64,000 nt of DNA from Candidatus Iainarchaeum sp. (GCA_017610205.1 JAFCCL010000004.1:58220-122219); one strand, 5' to 3'. Counted from the stretch's first letter, positions 1 through 8,774 are shown. Notes: generated from the sequence alone by a model not told the origin. Translations and numbers: made by a program.

Positions 1-2195
1 TGCGGGAGGCCGTTGAGGTCTAGGGAAATTGTTTTTCCATCTGTTTTAAATGAAAGAATATTTGGGCTAAAGGCAGTAACTGTTGCTGTATTTTTGTCAA
101 AGGGAAGTTGTATTGTAAGAGGCCCTGTAATTGAATATGGAAAAGTGTTGTCAAGCTCTATTTCAATGTCTTGGTTTGTTTCAATAATTGAAGCATTTTC
201 CTGCACAAAGGAATGAATTGCTGTGTTAAGTGTTTCTTCAAGCAATGCAAGAAATTCTGAAAGGCTTTGTTTAAGGTCAGGAAGAAGCGGCAGGGATTTT
301 TCAAAAATAAGGTTTTGGTTTGAAAAAAAGCTTTTAAAATAGGCTTTTTGCGATTCAATGTTTTTCATTTTTGTTTTGGAAACAAGGTCTTTAGATTCGG
401 CAATTTCTAGAGCTGAAAGCATTTGATTGGCTTGAAAAAATTGGCTTTCAATTTCTATTATAGCAGGCTGGTTTTGAAGAAATGTCCTAAGGTCGGTTTC
501 AAGTGCAGTGCAGATTCTTTTAACGGCTTCAAGGTTGGAGTAAGGCTGTTCAATATTTTTAAGTTGAAGAAACCTTAGGTTAAAATCGTCAAAGGAAATT
601 CCGCTTGCTTTGCTGCTTTCAAGGCTTTTGTTGATAAACGAAAGGCATTCTTCAAGTGCTGTTTCTTCAAGCAATTGGTATTCTTTAAAGTTTTGCAATG
701 CCAGAGAAAATCTTGAAAATTCGTCAACCATTTCAGCGCATTGAAAAAGCTTTTGTTCATTTTCTTTGGCTTGCCTAAACAAAGAAAGCTTAAATTTGGC
801 TCTTGCTTTTAGGTCTGATGCTGTTGAAATATAATCAGTTGGAAGTGAAGCCTGTTCAAGCTCTTGTTCAATAAAACCTGCTCTTTCGTTGCAAAGTACA
901 AGCAGTCCGCCTAGAACCTCATTTCTCAGGTATTCTGAATTTTCTTTAAGAAAGGAAAGGTCTGAGTTTAATTGTTTTAAGGATTCTGCCTTTTTGCCAA
1001 GACTTAGGTTGTTCAAGGAATCCTGCTGCCGGAGCAAGGCAAGCTCCTGTTTTAGTTCAGAAAGTTTTGCACTGGATTCTTCCCTTAGTTCGCCAAAGTC
1101 TCTGATACCATACTTTTGTGACGAAGCAATGCTTTCCTGATTCAAACCAGAGTAGAGTTTTTGGAAAAATTCACTGTCAAAGCCCGAATATTTTTCTGAA
1201 AGCAGGGCATTGATTTCTTTCTCGGTTTCAAGAATTGCCTTTGAAGCGCTTGCTTCAAGTTCTGCATTCCTTTGCATTAATTGCTTTCTGTGCAATGCAT
1301 TCTGTTCAATTAAAACAGAAAATTTGGCAAGGCAGGTGTTGTCTGTTCCCATAAAGTTGCTGTAAATTTGGATAAATTGAAATGCAGGAACCTTTTCAAG
1401 TTCACCAACGGCATTTTCTGCAGTTGAAAGATTTGCAAGGTATGACACAAAGGATGGAAGCAGTGGGTCAATAAATGGAATGCCAAATTCGCTGTTGAAA
1501 TATTTTGCAATTAATGAAGAAGGTTGGCTTAAAATTGAAAAAATATTTGATTCGCTTACAATGCTTTGACCAAAACCTGTTGAATTTGTAAGAGAGACAA
1601 AGCTTGATGTTTGAGTTAAGTAAAAACAAGAATAGCTTTCATTGCTTTGGCAGGTTTCAGGGCTGGAAAGCTGGCTTATGTTTAATGAAAGCAGTGCAAA
1701 ATCGTTAAACAATGGCTCTTCTTTTGCAAGATTTAAGTCCTCTTTTTCAAGATCTTCGTGTTCCAAAAACATGATTGCAAAACTTTCCCTGTTTGCCAAG
1801 TCACTGAATTCAAAGGCCTTTGACATATTGTGAGTTAACTCATTCAACTGAAAAATAAGACCTGAAAGACTTTTGTTTTTGCTGCAAATGCTATGAATGG
1901 CTGAAATGTTTTCTCTTGCCTTGTTGAAGTAAAGCCAGCTTAATGAGGCATTGTTTTTGTAACTGTAAAGCCTGTTTCTTACTTCGCTGCTGAAAACGCT
2001 TTGGTCAAAAGAAAAAAAGTTTGCTTCAAGTTTGGAAAAGCATTCCTTTTCATTATCGCATTCCGGAACAAACGCATAGCTTTTTTCAGTTAAGTCAAGG
2101 CAGTAAAACCTTTGCTCAGGGCTTAATGAATCAATGCAGCCGCTTAATGCAAGCAAAAGAGCAATTGCAAGCAAGGGCAGTATTTGCTTTAGCAT
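1..2195 (-). CDS. Large lipoprotein, coiled-coil, partial (C-terminus beyond window)
   Basis: Translating the minus strand from the ATG at 2195 gives about 731 codons with no stop before the window edge, so the C-terminus is missing. The N-terminus MLKQILPLLAIALLLALSGC is a typical lipoprotein signal with a lipobox (LSGC), so the mature protein should be lipid-anchored outside the cytoplasmic membrane at Cys20. The rest is rich in Glu, Lys, Leu and Ser with long helical stretches, probably coiled coil, and scattered Cys residues. Near the window edge it becomes beta-like (ITGPLTIQLPFDKNTATVTA). A TATA-like TTTTAAAA lies about 25 nt upstream (near 2220), fitting a nearly leaderless transcript. 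I do not recognise a family. The reading frame, start and lipobox are clear; the function is unknown. Confidence 0.85.
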   Translation of the reverse strand, partial: MLKQILPLLAIALLLALSGCIDSLSPEQRFYCLDLTEKSYAFVPECDNEKECFSKLEANFFSFDQSVFSSEVRNRLYSYKNNASLSWLYFNKARENISAIHSICSKNKSLSGLIFQLNELTHNMSKAFEFSDLANRESFAIMFLEHEDLEKEDLNLAKEEPLFNDFALLSLNISQLSSPETCQSNESYSCFYLTQTSSFVSLTNSTGFGQSIVSESNIFSILSQPSSLIAKYFNSEFGIPFIDPLLPSFVSYLANLSTAENAVGELEKVPAFQFIQIYSNFMGTDNTCLAKFSVLIEQNALHRKQLMQRNAELEASASKAILETEKEINALLSEKYSGFDSEFFQKLYSGLNQESIASSQKYGIRDFGELREESSAKLSELKQELALLRQQDSLNNLSLGKKAESLKQLNSDLSFLKENSEYLRNEVLGGLLVLCNERAGFIEQELEQASLPTDYISTASDLKARAKFKLSLFRQAKENEQKLFQCAEMVDEFSRFSLALQNFKEYQLLEETALEECLSFINKSLESSKASGISFDDFNLRFLQLKNIEQPYSNLEAVKRICTALETDLRTFLQNQPAIIEIESQFFQANQMLSALEIAESKDLVSKTKMKNIESQKAYFKSFFSNQNLIFEKSLPLLPDLKQSLSEFLALLEETLNTAIHSFVQENASIIETNQDIEIELDNTFPYSITGPLTIQLPFDKNTATVTAFSPNILSFKTDGKTISLDLNGLP

Positions 2196-2261
2196 AAAGA
2201 AAACTGCTTCCTGCAAAGCTTTTAAAACAAGCAAAAAATTCGGCAAAAAACGAAGGATGAA

Positions 2262-3437
2262 CTATCCCCGGCTATTGTAGGGGGTTTCCTGTTTCATCGG
2301 CAATACTTGCTTCGGGCTTATGCCGTCAGTAGAGGTTTCATCTCCAACAGGCGTTGATTTGGGTTGTTCCAACCCTATCCCAGTTATGAGTATATTTTGT
2401 GCAGCGTTTATATCTCGGTCTATTTCTAGACTACAATGATGACATTTGTGTATTCTCATTGTTAATGTTTTTCTAACAATCTCTCCACATCCACTGCATT
2501 TTTGACTTGTGTTTTTTGGATTCATTTTCACTATTTTTCCTCCAGCACTTTCAGCCTTGAAAAAAAGTTTGCTTGTGAAATCACTCCAAGAAACATCTGT
2601 TATTTCTCTTGCAAGATAATGATTTTTTAACATTCCTTTTACATTCAAATTCTCAATATATATTGTTCCATATTTTTCAATAAGTTTTCTGCATAGTTTC
2701 CAGCCAAAATCGTTTCTGGTGTTTGCTATTTGTTCGTCCATTATTGCTAACTTGACTCTCGCTTTGTTTCGGTTGTTGCTTTTTTTCTTTGTTTTGCTAA
2801 ACTTTTTTGCCAGAACCTTTCTTTTTTCTGACATTTTCCCAAGTGGCTTTGGATGATCAAAAAATTCACTATTGCTTGTGGTGATAAAATGATTTAAACC
2901 AAAATCTATACCAACTTCACCATTTCCAACCGTTATTTTTTCTTTAGGCATATTATCACAAAAAATCGTAACAAAGTATTTTCCGCTTTTCGCTTTCTTG
3001 ATTGTCATTATTTTTGGGGTTCCTTGTAGTACTCTGTGGTATTTTATGTTCAGCCAACCAATTTTTGGGAAACGAGTTTTCTTACCTATGTTCTTTGGTT
3101 TGGTTATTTGCGGAAGTGTGATGCTGTTATAAGTTCCATATTTTTTAAATCTTGGAAAGCCCTTTTTTCTTTCATCTCTCTTGATTCTTGCAAAAAAGTT
3201 TTTGTATGCTTTGTCAATCCTATCAGCCACATTCTGGCTGACTTGTGAGTACATTTCTTTGTTTCCCTTTACTCGTCTATATAGGTCTTTTCTTGATAGT
3301 CTAACACTCTTATTTTTATAAGCATCTTTTTTCAGGGCAAGAAGTTTGTTATACAATAATCTGCATTTTTCTATTTGCAAGTCTATTTCACTTGCCTGTT
3401 TTTTTGTTGGATAAACTCTATATTTATAGGTTTTCAT
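2262..3437 (-). CDS. tnpB: TnpB, RNA-guided nuclease of IS200/IS605 family
   Basis: A 391-residue TnpB (OrfB), normal length for the family. The three RuvC acidic residues are visible: Asp178 in GIDFGLN, Glu262 in IYIENLN and Asp342 in DRDINAAQN. A four-Cys zinc finger lies between the last two (C314xxC317 and C332xxC335), so the enzyme looks intact. The N-terminus (YKYRVYPTKKQ) is the usual OrfB start domain. TnpB proteins are RNA-guided DNA nucleases that help the transposon persist at the donor site. The start ATG at 3437 has a Shine-Dalgarno GAGGAG 10-15 nt upstream. The TAG stop lies inside the right-end sequence of the element. Confidence 0.95.
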   Translation of the reverse strand: MKTYKYRVYPTKKQASEIDLQIEKCRLLYNKLLALKKDAYKNKSVRLSRKDLYRRVKGNKEMYSQVSQNVADRIDKAYKNFFARIKRDERKKGFPRFKKYGTYNSITLPQITKPKNIGKKTRFPKIGWLNIKYHRVLQGTPKIMTIKKAKSGKYFVTIFCDNMPKEKITVGNGEVGIDFGLNHFITTSNSEFFDHPKPLGKMSEKRKVLAKKFSKTKKKSNNRNKARVKLAIMDEQIANTRNDFGWKLCRKLIEKYGTIYIENLNVKGMLKNHYLAREITDVSWSDFTSKLFFKAESAGGKIVKMNPKNTSQKCSGCGEIVRKTLTMRIHKCHHCSLEIDRDINAAQNILITGIGLEQPKSTPVGDETSTDGISPKQVLPMKQETPYNSRG

Positions 3438-3516
3438 TTTTCTTAACTCCTCGGAAATTTGAGAACTATTACAATTTTACTATTTTTTCTTTTTAAAGGC
3501 ACTGAAAGAGAGTGGA

Positions 3517-3555
3517 CTTCCGGTAAAAATTACTCCACAGAAATTTCCACTGAAG
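3517..3555. repeat. Copy A of a conserved intergenic element (copy B at 5826)
   Basis: This stretch matches 5826-5860 at 25 of 35 positions by eye (core TTCCGGT, ACT.CAC, TTTCCA), in the same orientation and both about 50-100 nt upstream of a minus-strand gene. It can fold: AGTGGA at 3511-3516 pairs with TCCACT at 3546-3551, and GTAA/TTAC pair inside. It may be the left end of the tnpB element or a regulatory element. Confidence 0.45.
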
Positions 3556-3692
3556 CTAGGTTCGCTTTCATCTAACTGCTAAAGCGGTTGATTTTCTTGC
3601 TCACACGATAAACATATCACATTTTAGCCTGCCTCTTAGAAGAAAAGTTCTCAGCGGAAAAGTTAAAAAAACTTGGAATACTAATTATTTTT

Positions 3693-4316
3693 ATGGGAGA
3701 AAAACTTTCCTTAAAACAGGGCGAAAAACTTACAAGGGTTGCAAGAAAAAGCATAGACTATTCACTTGCTTCAGGACTCAGACTTGCAGAAGCATGCGAC
3801 GACAAACAGCTTTTGGAGCAAAGAGGCGTTTTTGTTACATTGCATTCTTTTCCAGGAAAAGAACTCAGGGGATGCATTGGATTTCCTTACCCTGTAAAGC
3901 CTTTGTGGAACGCTGTTTTGGAAATGGCTGTTGAAGCCGCAATTCACGACCCAAGATTTTCGCCAATGACCTCGGACGAAATGAAAAATACTATTGTTGA
4001 AATAAGTGTTTTAACAAAACCTGAAGAAATTTTGTGCGAAAGGAAAAAGCTTCCGAAATTTGTCAAAATTGGCGAAGATGGATTGATTGCCCAAAGGGGA
4101 GGGCATTCCGGCCTTTTGCTTCCAATTGTGGGAGCTGAATTTAAATGGGATGCTGAAAATTTTTTGAAACAAACGTGCCGTAAAGCAGGGTTGCCTGAAA
4201 CTGCTTGGAGGATGACAGACACACAGGTGTTCAAGTTTCAAGCCCAAGTATTTTGCGAGGAAACACCAGGCAGAGATATTAGGGAGATAAACTTGCAAGA
4301 ATTATTAAATAAATAG
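3693..4316 (+). CDS. AMMECR1-domain protein
   Basis: A 207-residue protein, close to the usual length of archaeal AMMECR1 proteins. The family hallmark LRGCIG is at residues 59-64 (KELRGCIGFPYPVKPLW), followed by the conserved AAIHDPRF region and a GLLLPIVGAEFKWDAENFL segment typical of the C-terminal half. The biochemical role of the family is unsettled; a nucleotide- or RNA-related or regulatory role has been suggested, and it is often found beside Memo-like and radical SAM genes. Neither neighbour is present here. A TATA-like TTAAAAAAAC lies about 30 nt before the ATG, so the message is probably leaderless. It stands alone between the tnpB element and an endonuclease gene on the other strand. 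Confidence 0.9.
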   Translation: MGEKLSLKQGEKLTRVARKSIDYSLASGLRLAEACDDKQLLEQRGVFVTLHSFPGKELRGCIGFPYPVKPLWNAVLEMAVEAAIHDPRFSPMTSDEMKNTIVEISVLTKPEEILCERKKLPKFVKIGEDGLIAQRGGHSGLLLPIVGAEFKWDAENFLKQTCRKAGLPETAWRMTDTQVFKFQAQVFCEETPGRDIREINLQELLNK

Positions 4317-4343
4317 ATTTCTTTTCTTTTTACAAGAACACTT

Positions 4344-5777
4344 TTAATCCATTGCGGCCTTAGCTGCCCTTATGCCACTCTTTTTGATTAAACGCTCTAG
4401 AGATTTGTACGGCGCACTATAATTGCCTGACAACCAATTCCACAAGGTGCTTTTGCTCATTCCACAGCAAAAGCAAGCATTTTTGAGAGAGGCGTACCTG
4501 TCAATTAAATGATTTGAAATTTGTTTACAGCCCAGTTCACTTAATTCAATAAAAATGCCGCCCTTAGAACCAAATCGGATTGTTTTTAATTGACTTGCAT
4601 TGACAGAGTCTAAAATTTTAATTAGACCTATTCTTACAAGAAAGTCTTTGTAGGGCAAAAGACTTTGAACAGAGTTTATGCGTGGAGACAGACTTTTTAA
4701 TAGAATTGGAAAATCGAACAGGGTTAATTCTTTACAGACCAGATTCAATTCACTTAAAGATACTTTAGCTTTTGGAAATAAATCATTGTAGGTTTGCAGG
4801 GGATTTTTTACTGTTAAACTGCCTTTGAAAAATTCTAGTCGTCTGTGCTTTGGGGTATCAACTTCAAGATAATTTAACATATTAGAGTTAAACCTTGTTT
4901 TAGTATTATTAACCCTTAAGATGTGTTTGCTGTTAGAATAGACAATGTTGCTGTTAATACTGTCCTTTAGCAAAATTTCTTGAATGCTTTTTAGCAACTG
5001 AAAACTACGACACTCAAGAGTAACACAACCACTTAAGGATACACTTCCATCAAATGTTAAAACTCCGAGAGCAAAAACCCTACGAAAATCTTGACCCGCT
5101 TCTCTTATTATTTTTGGTTCTTTAACAATTCTTGTTTTCTTCCCAAAAGGAAAACCAAAGAAAACATGCAAATATCTTGCCATTATTTTGTTATATTTAT
5201 CTGCCTTAAACGCATTCTCTCGTTTAGATTTTTTAACCTCAATTTTTATGCCAAACTCCTCTTTCAACCAATCAGCCCATTTCTTTACTGATTCCCTGCT
5301 TGAATCTATTAAACGAAGCCCATAGTCAGGGCTAAGCGAACCATCTGCTGCGTGAGCACCAGCAATTTTGCAAAGAGTTAGCGTCAAAAATTTTGGTGCT
5401 TTAACAGGTTTTGATTGTTGCTGCCCTACTTTTAAAAATTGTATTCCTTTAATAATTCTCCACTTTTTATTTTTGAAATCTCTTTCATTAACAGTATACA
5501 AATCTTTCCATATATCCAATAACAAGCTTATAATTTTCAAGGAAACCCAAGGTCGCCCTTTGTTTATATTTATAAGATGCCTCTTTGAGGTACTAAAAGA
5601 ACAATTCAGAAGAGAACACAACAATTTTGCAAAATTGTTTTGATTGCGCTCCTGATAAAGACAATGAAGTAACTCCTTTATTTCTTTATTTAGAACTGGT
5701 CCTTTTGCTTTTATCCAAGATCCTTGCATATTTTTGTCAATATTGTCATCGTGTAATTTAAGTATATCAAAGCACAT
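4344..5777 (-). CDS. Free-standing LAGLIDADG homing-endonuclease-like protein
   Basis: A 477-residue protein. Two LAGLIDADG-type motifs are visible: CKIAGAHAADGSL and, about 90 residues later, FALGVLTFDGSVSLSG. Each carries an acidic residue at the catalytic place. Between and after them are the basic, beta-rich segments typical of homing endonucleases (GIKIEVKKSK, GVTLECRSFQ-like). The N-terminal part and the C-terminus (CCGMSKSTLWNWLSG) look like helix-turn-helix DNA-binding segments. There are no intein splicing blocks and no flanking split gene, so it is a stand-alone reading frame. It could be a mobile endonuclease or a domesticated regulator. The gene is flanked at its 5' side by the intergenic element at 5826. 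Confidence 0.8.
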   Translation of the reverse strand: MCFDILKLHDDNIDKNMQGSWIKAKGPVLNKEIKELLHCLYQERNQNNFAKLLCSLLNCSFSTSKRHLININKGRPWVSLKIISLLLDIWKDLYTVNERDFKNKKWRIIKGIQFLKVGQQQSKPVKAPKFLTLTLCKIAGAHAADGSLSPDYGLRLIDSSRESVKKWADWLKEEFGIKIEVKKSKRENAFKADKYNKIMARYLHVFFGFPFGKKTRIVKEPKIIREAGQDFRRVFALGVLTFDGSVSLSGCVTLECRSFQLLKSIQEILLKDSINSNIVYSNSKHILRVNNTKTRFNSNMLNYLEVDTPKHRRLEFFKGSLTVKNPLQTYNDLFPKAKVSLSELNLVCKELTLFDFPILLKSLSPRINSVQSLLPYKDFLVRIGLIKILDSVNASQLKTIRFGSKGGIFIELSELGCKQISNHLIDRYASLKNACFCCGMSKSTLWNWLSGNYSAPYKSLERLIKKSGIRAAKAAMD

Positions 5778-5825
5778 GCAACTATATCAGTTTTTACCTT
5801 TAAGTAATTTTGGAGAGACAACAGG

Positions 5826-5864
5826 TTTCCGGTGAAAAATACTTCACTAGTGTTTCCAGTAATT
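5826..5864. repeat. Copy B of the conserved intergenic element
   Basis: See 3517-3555. Here the inner stem is GTGAA (5833-5837) with TTCAC (5842-5846), and an outer GACAA (near 5817) can pair with TTGTC (near 5867). The paired bases differ from copy A while pairing is kept, which hints at a conserved structure. Only two copies were found by eye. Confidence 0.4.
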
Positions 5865-5888
5865 GTCAAATCCTCTAATAAATAGCAG

Positions 5889-6164
5889 CTAGCTTTCAAT
5901 ACATTGGGTTAATTGGAATTTACAGGCTTGAAGTACATTGCTGCATTCAACAAAACGGTCATCCAAGACATCCTTTTGAGTAAGGCACCTTGCATACTTT
6001 TCTTCAACTGTTTCACCATATATCGGTTCTACCACAAAGTGCTGAATGCCCATTCCAATAATTAAAAGGGAAAAAATTGCAACCAAGACAAGGACCTGCT
6101 TTTTTGAAAAGCCCTTTCGCTTTTTTTTCCTTCGCTTTGGAACATCTTCTTCTTCATCAGACAT
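5889..6164 (-). CDS. Small single-pass membrane protein
   Basis: A 91-residue protein starting at the ATG at 6164 (MSDEEEDVPK); a longer TTG start at 6176 is possible but less likely. It has an acidic start, a very basic stretch (RRKKKRKGFSKK), one hydrophobic segment (VLVLVAIFSLLIIGMGI) and an extracytoplasmic tail with four spaced cysteines (ARCL, VECS, QACK, TQCI). The positive-inside rule puts the N-terminus in the cytoplasm. TATAAATA at about 6197-6204 lies 30-35 nt before the ATG. No family is recognised and no operon partner is evident, as the next gene upstream, taw1, ends 57 bp away on the same strand. Confidence 0.75.
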   Translation of the reverse strand: MSDEEEDVPKRRKKKRKGFSKKQVLVLVAIFSLLIIGMGIQHFVVEPIYGETVEEKYARCLTQKDVLDDRFVECSNVLQACKFQLTQCIES

Positions 6165-6203
6165 AAAAAACCACAAAGTATAATGACAATTTTAGTATTT
6201 ATA

Positions 6204-6253
6204 CTTTTGCTGTTATCTTTTTAGGATTCTTTTGCTGTTATCTTTTTAGGATT
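6204..6253. repeat. Perfect 25-bp tandem duplication at the 3' end of taw1
   Basis: Two adjacent identical 25-bp units, 6204-6228 and 6229-6253. Because 25 is not a multiple of three, the second unit shifts frame and supplies the TAA stop now used by taw1 at 6221-6223. Without the duplication the protein would end one or two codons differently. Confidence 0.9.
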
Positions 6254-7177
6254 TTTCTTTTTGCTTAAAAGAACAACCCTGCTTGGCTTGCTTTCAGCTA
6301 TTAGGTAATATCCCAAATGTTCATTGATTTTTTCAGCAAAGCTTTTGACTTCTTCATGCAAGGGCATGTTTTCAATGGCAAGGCGCTTTCTGCTGTATCC
6401 CACAAACATGTAACTTTTCACTTCCACAAAATCAGGAGAAGCCTTTTCAATAAGCTTTGCAAATTCGTTTTCGCGGGACATGTTCTTGCCTTTAATTGCA
6501 GTAATCCTGATTGCCTTTCTTGTATTCAATGAAGGCATTAGCTCAAGGCTTTGATTAAGCTTTTGCCAACTGTCTTTAACAAGCGGGACATTAATTGTCT
6601 TGTGCATTTCCTTGTTTGGAGCTTCAAGTGAAAGATAAAGCTGTGTAGGCAAATACATTTCCGCAAGAGTTTTTGGATGCATGCCATTGCTTACAAGAAA
6701 TGTTGAAAATTTCCTTAGGTCAAATTCTTCAATTAATTCTCCAATTTTTGTGTAAAGTGTAGGTTCACCGGCCAAAGAAATTGCAACCTGATTTGGGTTG
6801 TTTGCCTCCCAAAGCTTTTTTTCACCAATTTTTTCTCTGAATTCACCATAGCCACTTAACAGAATGCGTTGCTGTTTTATTGCCTCGTCAATTATTTCAT
6901 CTGGCTCGTCAAACTCTTTTGGAAACTTTACATACTTTGTTAAAGGTCGCCAGCAAAACTGGCAGTTTTGGTCACACCAGGAAACAGCCGGAGTCATTTG
7001 AAGGCAGCGGTGGCTTTGAATTCCGTAAAACTTTTGCTTGTAACAAACCTCACTCTTGTAAATTGAGGCTTTGGTCCAATGGCAAAGTTTTACTGCGCTA
7101 TGGCCAAAGAGCTTGTAGTGCTGCCTTGCAAGCATTTCAATTGTTTCTTTAGGCAAATAGTCTTCTGTACAATGCAT
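6221..7177 (-). CDS. taw1: 4-demethylwyosine synthase (radical SAM)
   Basis: A 318-residue homologue of archaeal TYW1/Taw1, which uses S-adenosylmethionine and pyruvate to build the tricyclic base 4-demethylwyosine on N1-methylguanosine-37 of tRNA-Phe. The radical SAM cluster motif CX3CX2C is C68-D-Q-N-C72-Q-F-C75, preceded by the family signature CLQMTPAVSW and followed by WRP. The SAM-binding ISLAGEPTLY segment and the C-terminal VEVKSYMFVGYSRKRL segment are also typical. The start ATG at 7177 has a TTTTTTTAAAAG box about 27 nt upstream, consistent with a leaderless message. The C-terminus has been altered slightly by a 25-bp tandem duplication. No other wyosine pathway gene is nearby. Confidence 0.95.
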   Translation of the reverse strand: MHCTEDYLPKETIEMLARQHYKLFGHSAVKLCHWTKASIYKSEVCYKQKFYGIQSHRCLQMTPAVSWCDQNCQFCWRPLTKYVKFPKEFDEPDEIIDEAIKQQRILLSGYGEFREKIGEKKLWEANNPNQVAISLAGEPTLYTKIGELIEEFDLRKFSTFLVSNGMHPKTLAEMYLPTQLYLSLEAPNKEMHKTINVPLVKDSWQKLNQSLELMPSLNTRKAIRITAIKGKNMSRENEFAKLIEKASPDFVEVKSYMFVGYSRKRLAIENMPLHEEVKSFAEKINEHLGYYLIAESKPSRVVLLSKKKNPKKITAKES

Positions 7178-7300
7178 AAAAAGAAGAAGGAAGGGAATTC
7201 TTTTAAAAAAAGGCTTTTATGTATAAGCAGAAAAAAGCAACATTTAAATAGAAGTTTGTCTTTTATTTGTACAAGTTGATTTATTAACGGGGGAAAAATA

Positions 7301-7579
7301 ATGTATAAGTACACAATCGCAAGGCAATTAGCAACAAAAAAGGTTATTACCAACAGAGGAGATGAGGTTGGAAAGCTTTCAGACCTTATGATAGACGAAG
7401 GAAGCGGCGAAATAGAGCATTTGCTGGTAGAACTTGACAGGGAAAGTAAATTCATAAAAAAGGCAGAAGGAAGGGACAGGATAATAAAAATCCCTTACAG
7501 CGCTGTAACTGCAGTAAGTGACGTATTTATAGTTGATGAGCGTGAGATAGAGACTGCTGAAGCCGCACCTGAAAAGTAA
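7301..7579 (+). CDS. PRC-barrel domain protein
   Basis: A 92-residue single PRC-barrel domain: IARQLATKKVITNRGDEVGKLSDLMIDEGSGEIEHL in short pieces matches the barrel's first strands (ITNRGDEVGKLSDLMID), and IIKIPYSAVTAVSDVFIV is its last part. Stand-alone PRC-barrel proteins are common in archaea and have been linked to RNA metabolism and, in some archaea, to cell division (CdpB-type proteins); which applies here is not shown. A TATA-like ATTTAAATA lies at about 7240-7248. The ATG follows GGGGGAAAAATA, a weak Shine-Dalgarno. The gene stands alone, convergent with the NFACT gene. Confidence 0.85.
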   Translation: MYKYTIARQLATKKVITNRGDEVGKLSDLMIDEGSGEIEHLLVELDRESKFIKKAEGRDRIIKIPYSAVTAVSDVFIVDEREIETAEAAPEK

Positions 7580-7611
7580 ATTTGAAAAGCTTTTTTTAGT
7601 CTTTTTTCTAA

Positions 7612-8727
7612 TTATTCTAATGATACAACTACTTTACCCTGTTTTAGGTTAAAACTTTTAAGAAAAGGAAACTCATTTTTTATCTTATACATAATCTCTT
7701 TTTCCCAGTTTTTTTCCTTTTTTGCAGAATTAAGAGATTGAATAAGTGGAAAAAGCCTGGAGTAGTTTGCATAAATTAGCTTGGCTTTTTTTGCGTTTAA
7801 CTCAATCTTTGAAAGAAAGGTTTCCAAAGCCTCTTTTTGCTGCTGGATGCTGTAATCCAGCTCTGCTTTTTTCTTTGAAACTGCATTTCTTTCATCTGCG
7901 CCTTTTGCTTCAGAAAACTGTTTTCCGTATGCCAAATCTATTGCCTCATTTAGAGAATTGAAGGATTCAAGTTTTGGAAGGCAGTTAAGTTCAAATGGAA
8001 GCAGTATTTCAGAACCGGCTTTTTCAGCAGTTGACACAGCCTCTTTTTTCAGGTCAACAGAGTAAAGTTCTTTTATTGCTGAAACAAGCTTTGCAATTTC
8101 TTTTTCAGTAATTTCTTTGGCTTGTTTTTCCTTTCCAACTGAGGCTTTAAGGCAGGCTTCTTCTGCAAATGAAGGAGCAATGTTTATGTCTTTTACAAGG
8201 GTTCTTACAAGGTCTGAATTGCTTTTCTTTAAAATGTTCTCCAAAGATTTGCTGTCAAGACCTGCAGGGCTTATTCCTTTTGACGAAGGAAATTTGTAGT
8301 CTTCTCCTTTTTTAAGAATTCTGTCCTTCCACCGCTCTTTTCTAAAAGCGGAAAGAATTATTTTTTTCTCATCAAGCAAAACTATATTTCCTTTTGCAAA
8401 AAGTTCAAAAATCAGGAAAAAACCCTCCAATTCTATTACAATAATTCTGTCAAAGCCATGCTGTTTGAAGGAAATAATTTTTTTGTTTGAAAGCCTTTTT
8501 CGAAGAAACGCCCCGTAACCTGACGTTGTCTGCCTTGCAGGCATGGAAAAGAATGTAAGAAACAATGCATCAGGCGCTGCTATCAAGTCCTTTGTGCCCT
8601 GCCTTGTCTGCAGCTTGAATTTTAGCCAGCCATTGTCAAGCTCTTGTACCCTGCGCACAATACAGCCGTCAATTAGGGGGCTTAATTCTGCCACAATATA
8701 CGCCAAAGAAATGTTTGGAATGTGCAT
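7612..8727 (-). CDS. NFACT-N domain protein (RqcH/Rqc2 relative), short form
   Basis: A 371-residue protein whose N-terminal about 200 residues match the NFACT-N domain: IVAELSPLIDGCIVRRVQEL, then a segment with FAKGNIVLLDEKK and KKGEDYKFP. A charged coiled coil (KKAELDYSIQQQKEALETFL) occupies about 265-345. Full-length archaeal RqcH proteins are near 600 residues or more and end in an NFACT-R domain; here the frame stops after the coiled coil (KVVVSLE) and no NFACT-R sequence follows. RqcH binds stalled 60S/50S subunits and recruits tRNA for tailing. Without NFACT-R the protein may keep binding but is a reduced version. ATG at 8727 fits the family start MHIPNISLAYIV. Confidence 0.85.
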   Translation of the reverse strand: MHIPNISLAYIVAELSPLIDGCIVRRVQELDNGWLKFKLQTRQGTKDLIAAPDALFLTFFSMPARQTTSGYGAFLRKRLSNKKIISFKQHGFDRIIVIELEGFFLIFELFAKGNIVLLDEKKIILSAFRKERWKDRILKKGEDYKFPSSKGISPAGLDSKSLENILKKSNSDLVRTLVKDINIAPSFAEEACLKASVGKEKQAKEITEKEIAKLVSAIKELYSVDLKKEAVSTAEKAGSEILLPFELNCLPKLESFNSLNEAIDLAYGKQFSEAKGADERNAVSKKKAELDYSIQQQKEALETFLSKIELNAKKAKLIYANYSRLFPLIQSLNSAKKEKNWEKEIMYKIKNEFPFLKSFNLKQGKVVVSLE

Positions 8728-8774
8728 TTAAACCAAAGTAAATTAAGACATAAATGGTTTAAAATTGTGTGATT

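Larger units (their letters stand above)
2257..3560 (-). mobile_element. IS200/IS605-type element carrying tnpB only
   Basis: The element holds a full tnpB and no tnpA. Its right end, just past the tnpB stop, has a hairpin (CCCC at 2266-2269 with GGGG at 2280-2283) followed on the minus strand by ATAGTTCAT. The element near 63620 has the same arrangement, a hairpin followed by GTAGTTCAC, which sets the right boundary at about 2257. The left end is not resolved; I place it tentatively around 3450-3560, where there is a structured sequence upstream of tnpB. In this family the right end also encodes the guide (omega/re) RNA of TnpB. That is family knowledge, not visible here. It would be mobilised by a TnpA supplied in trans. 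Confidence 0.6.
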
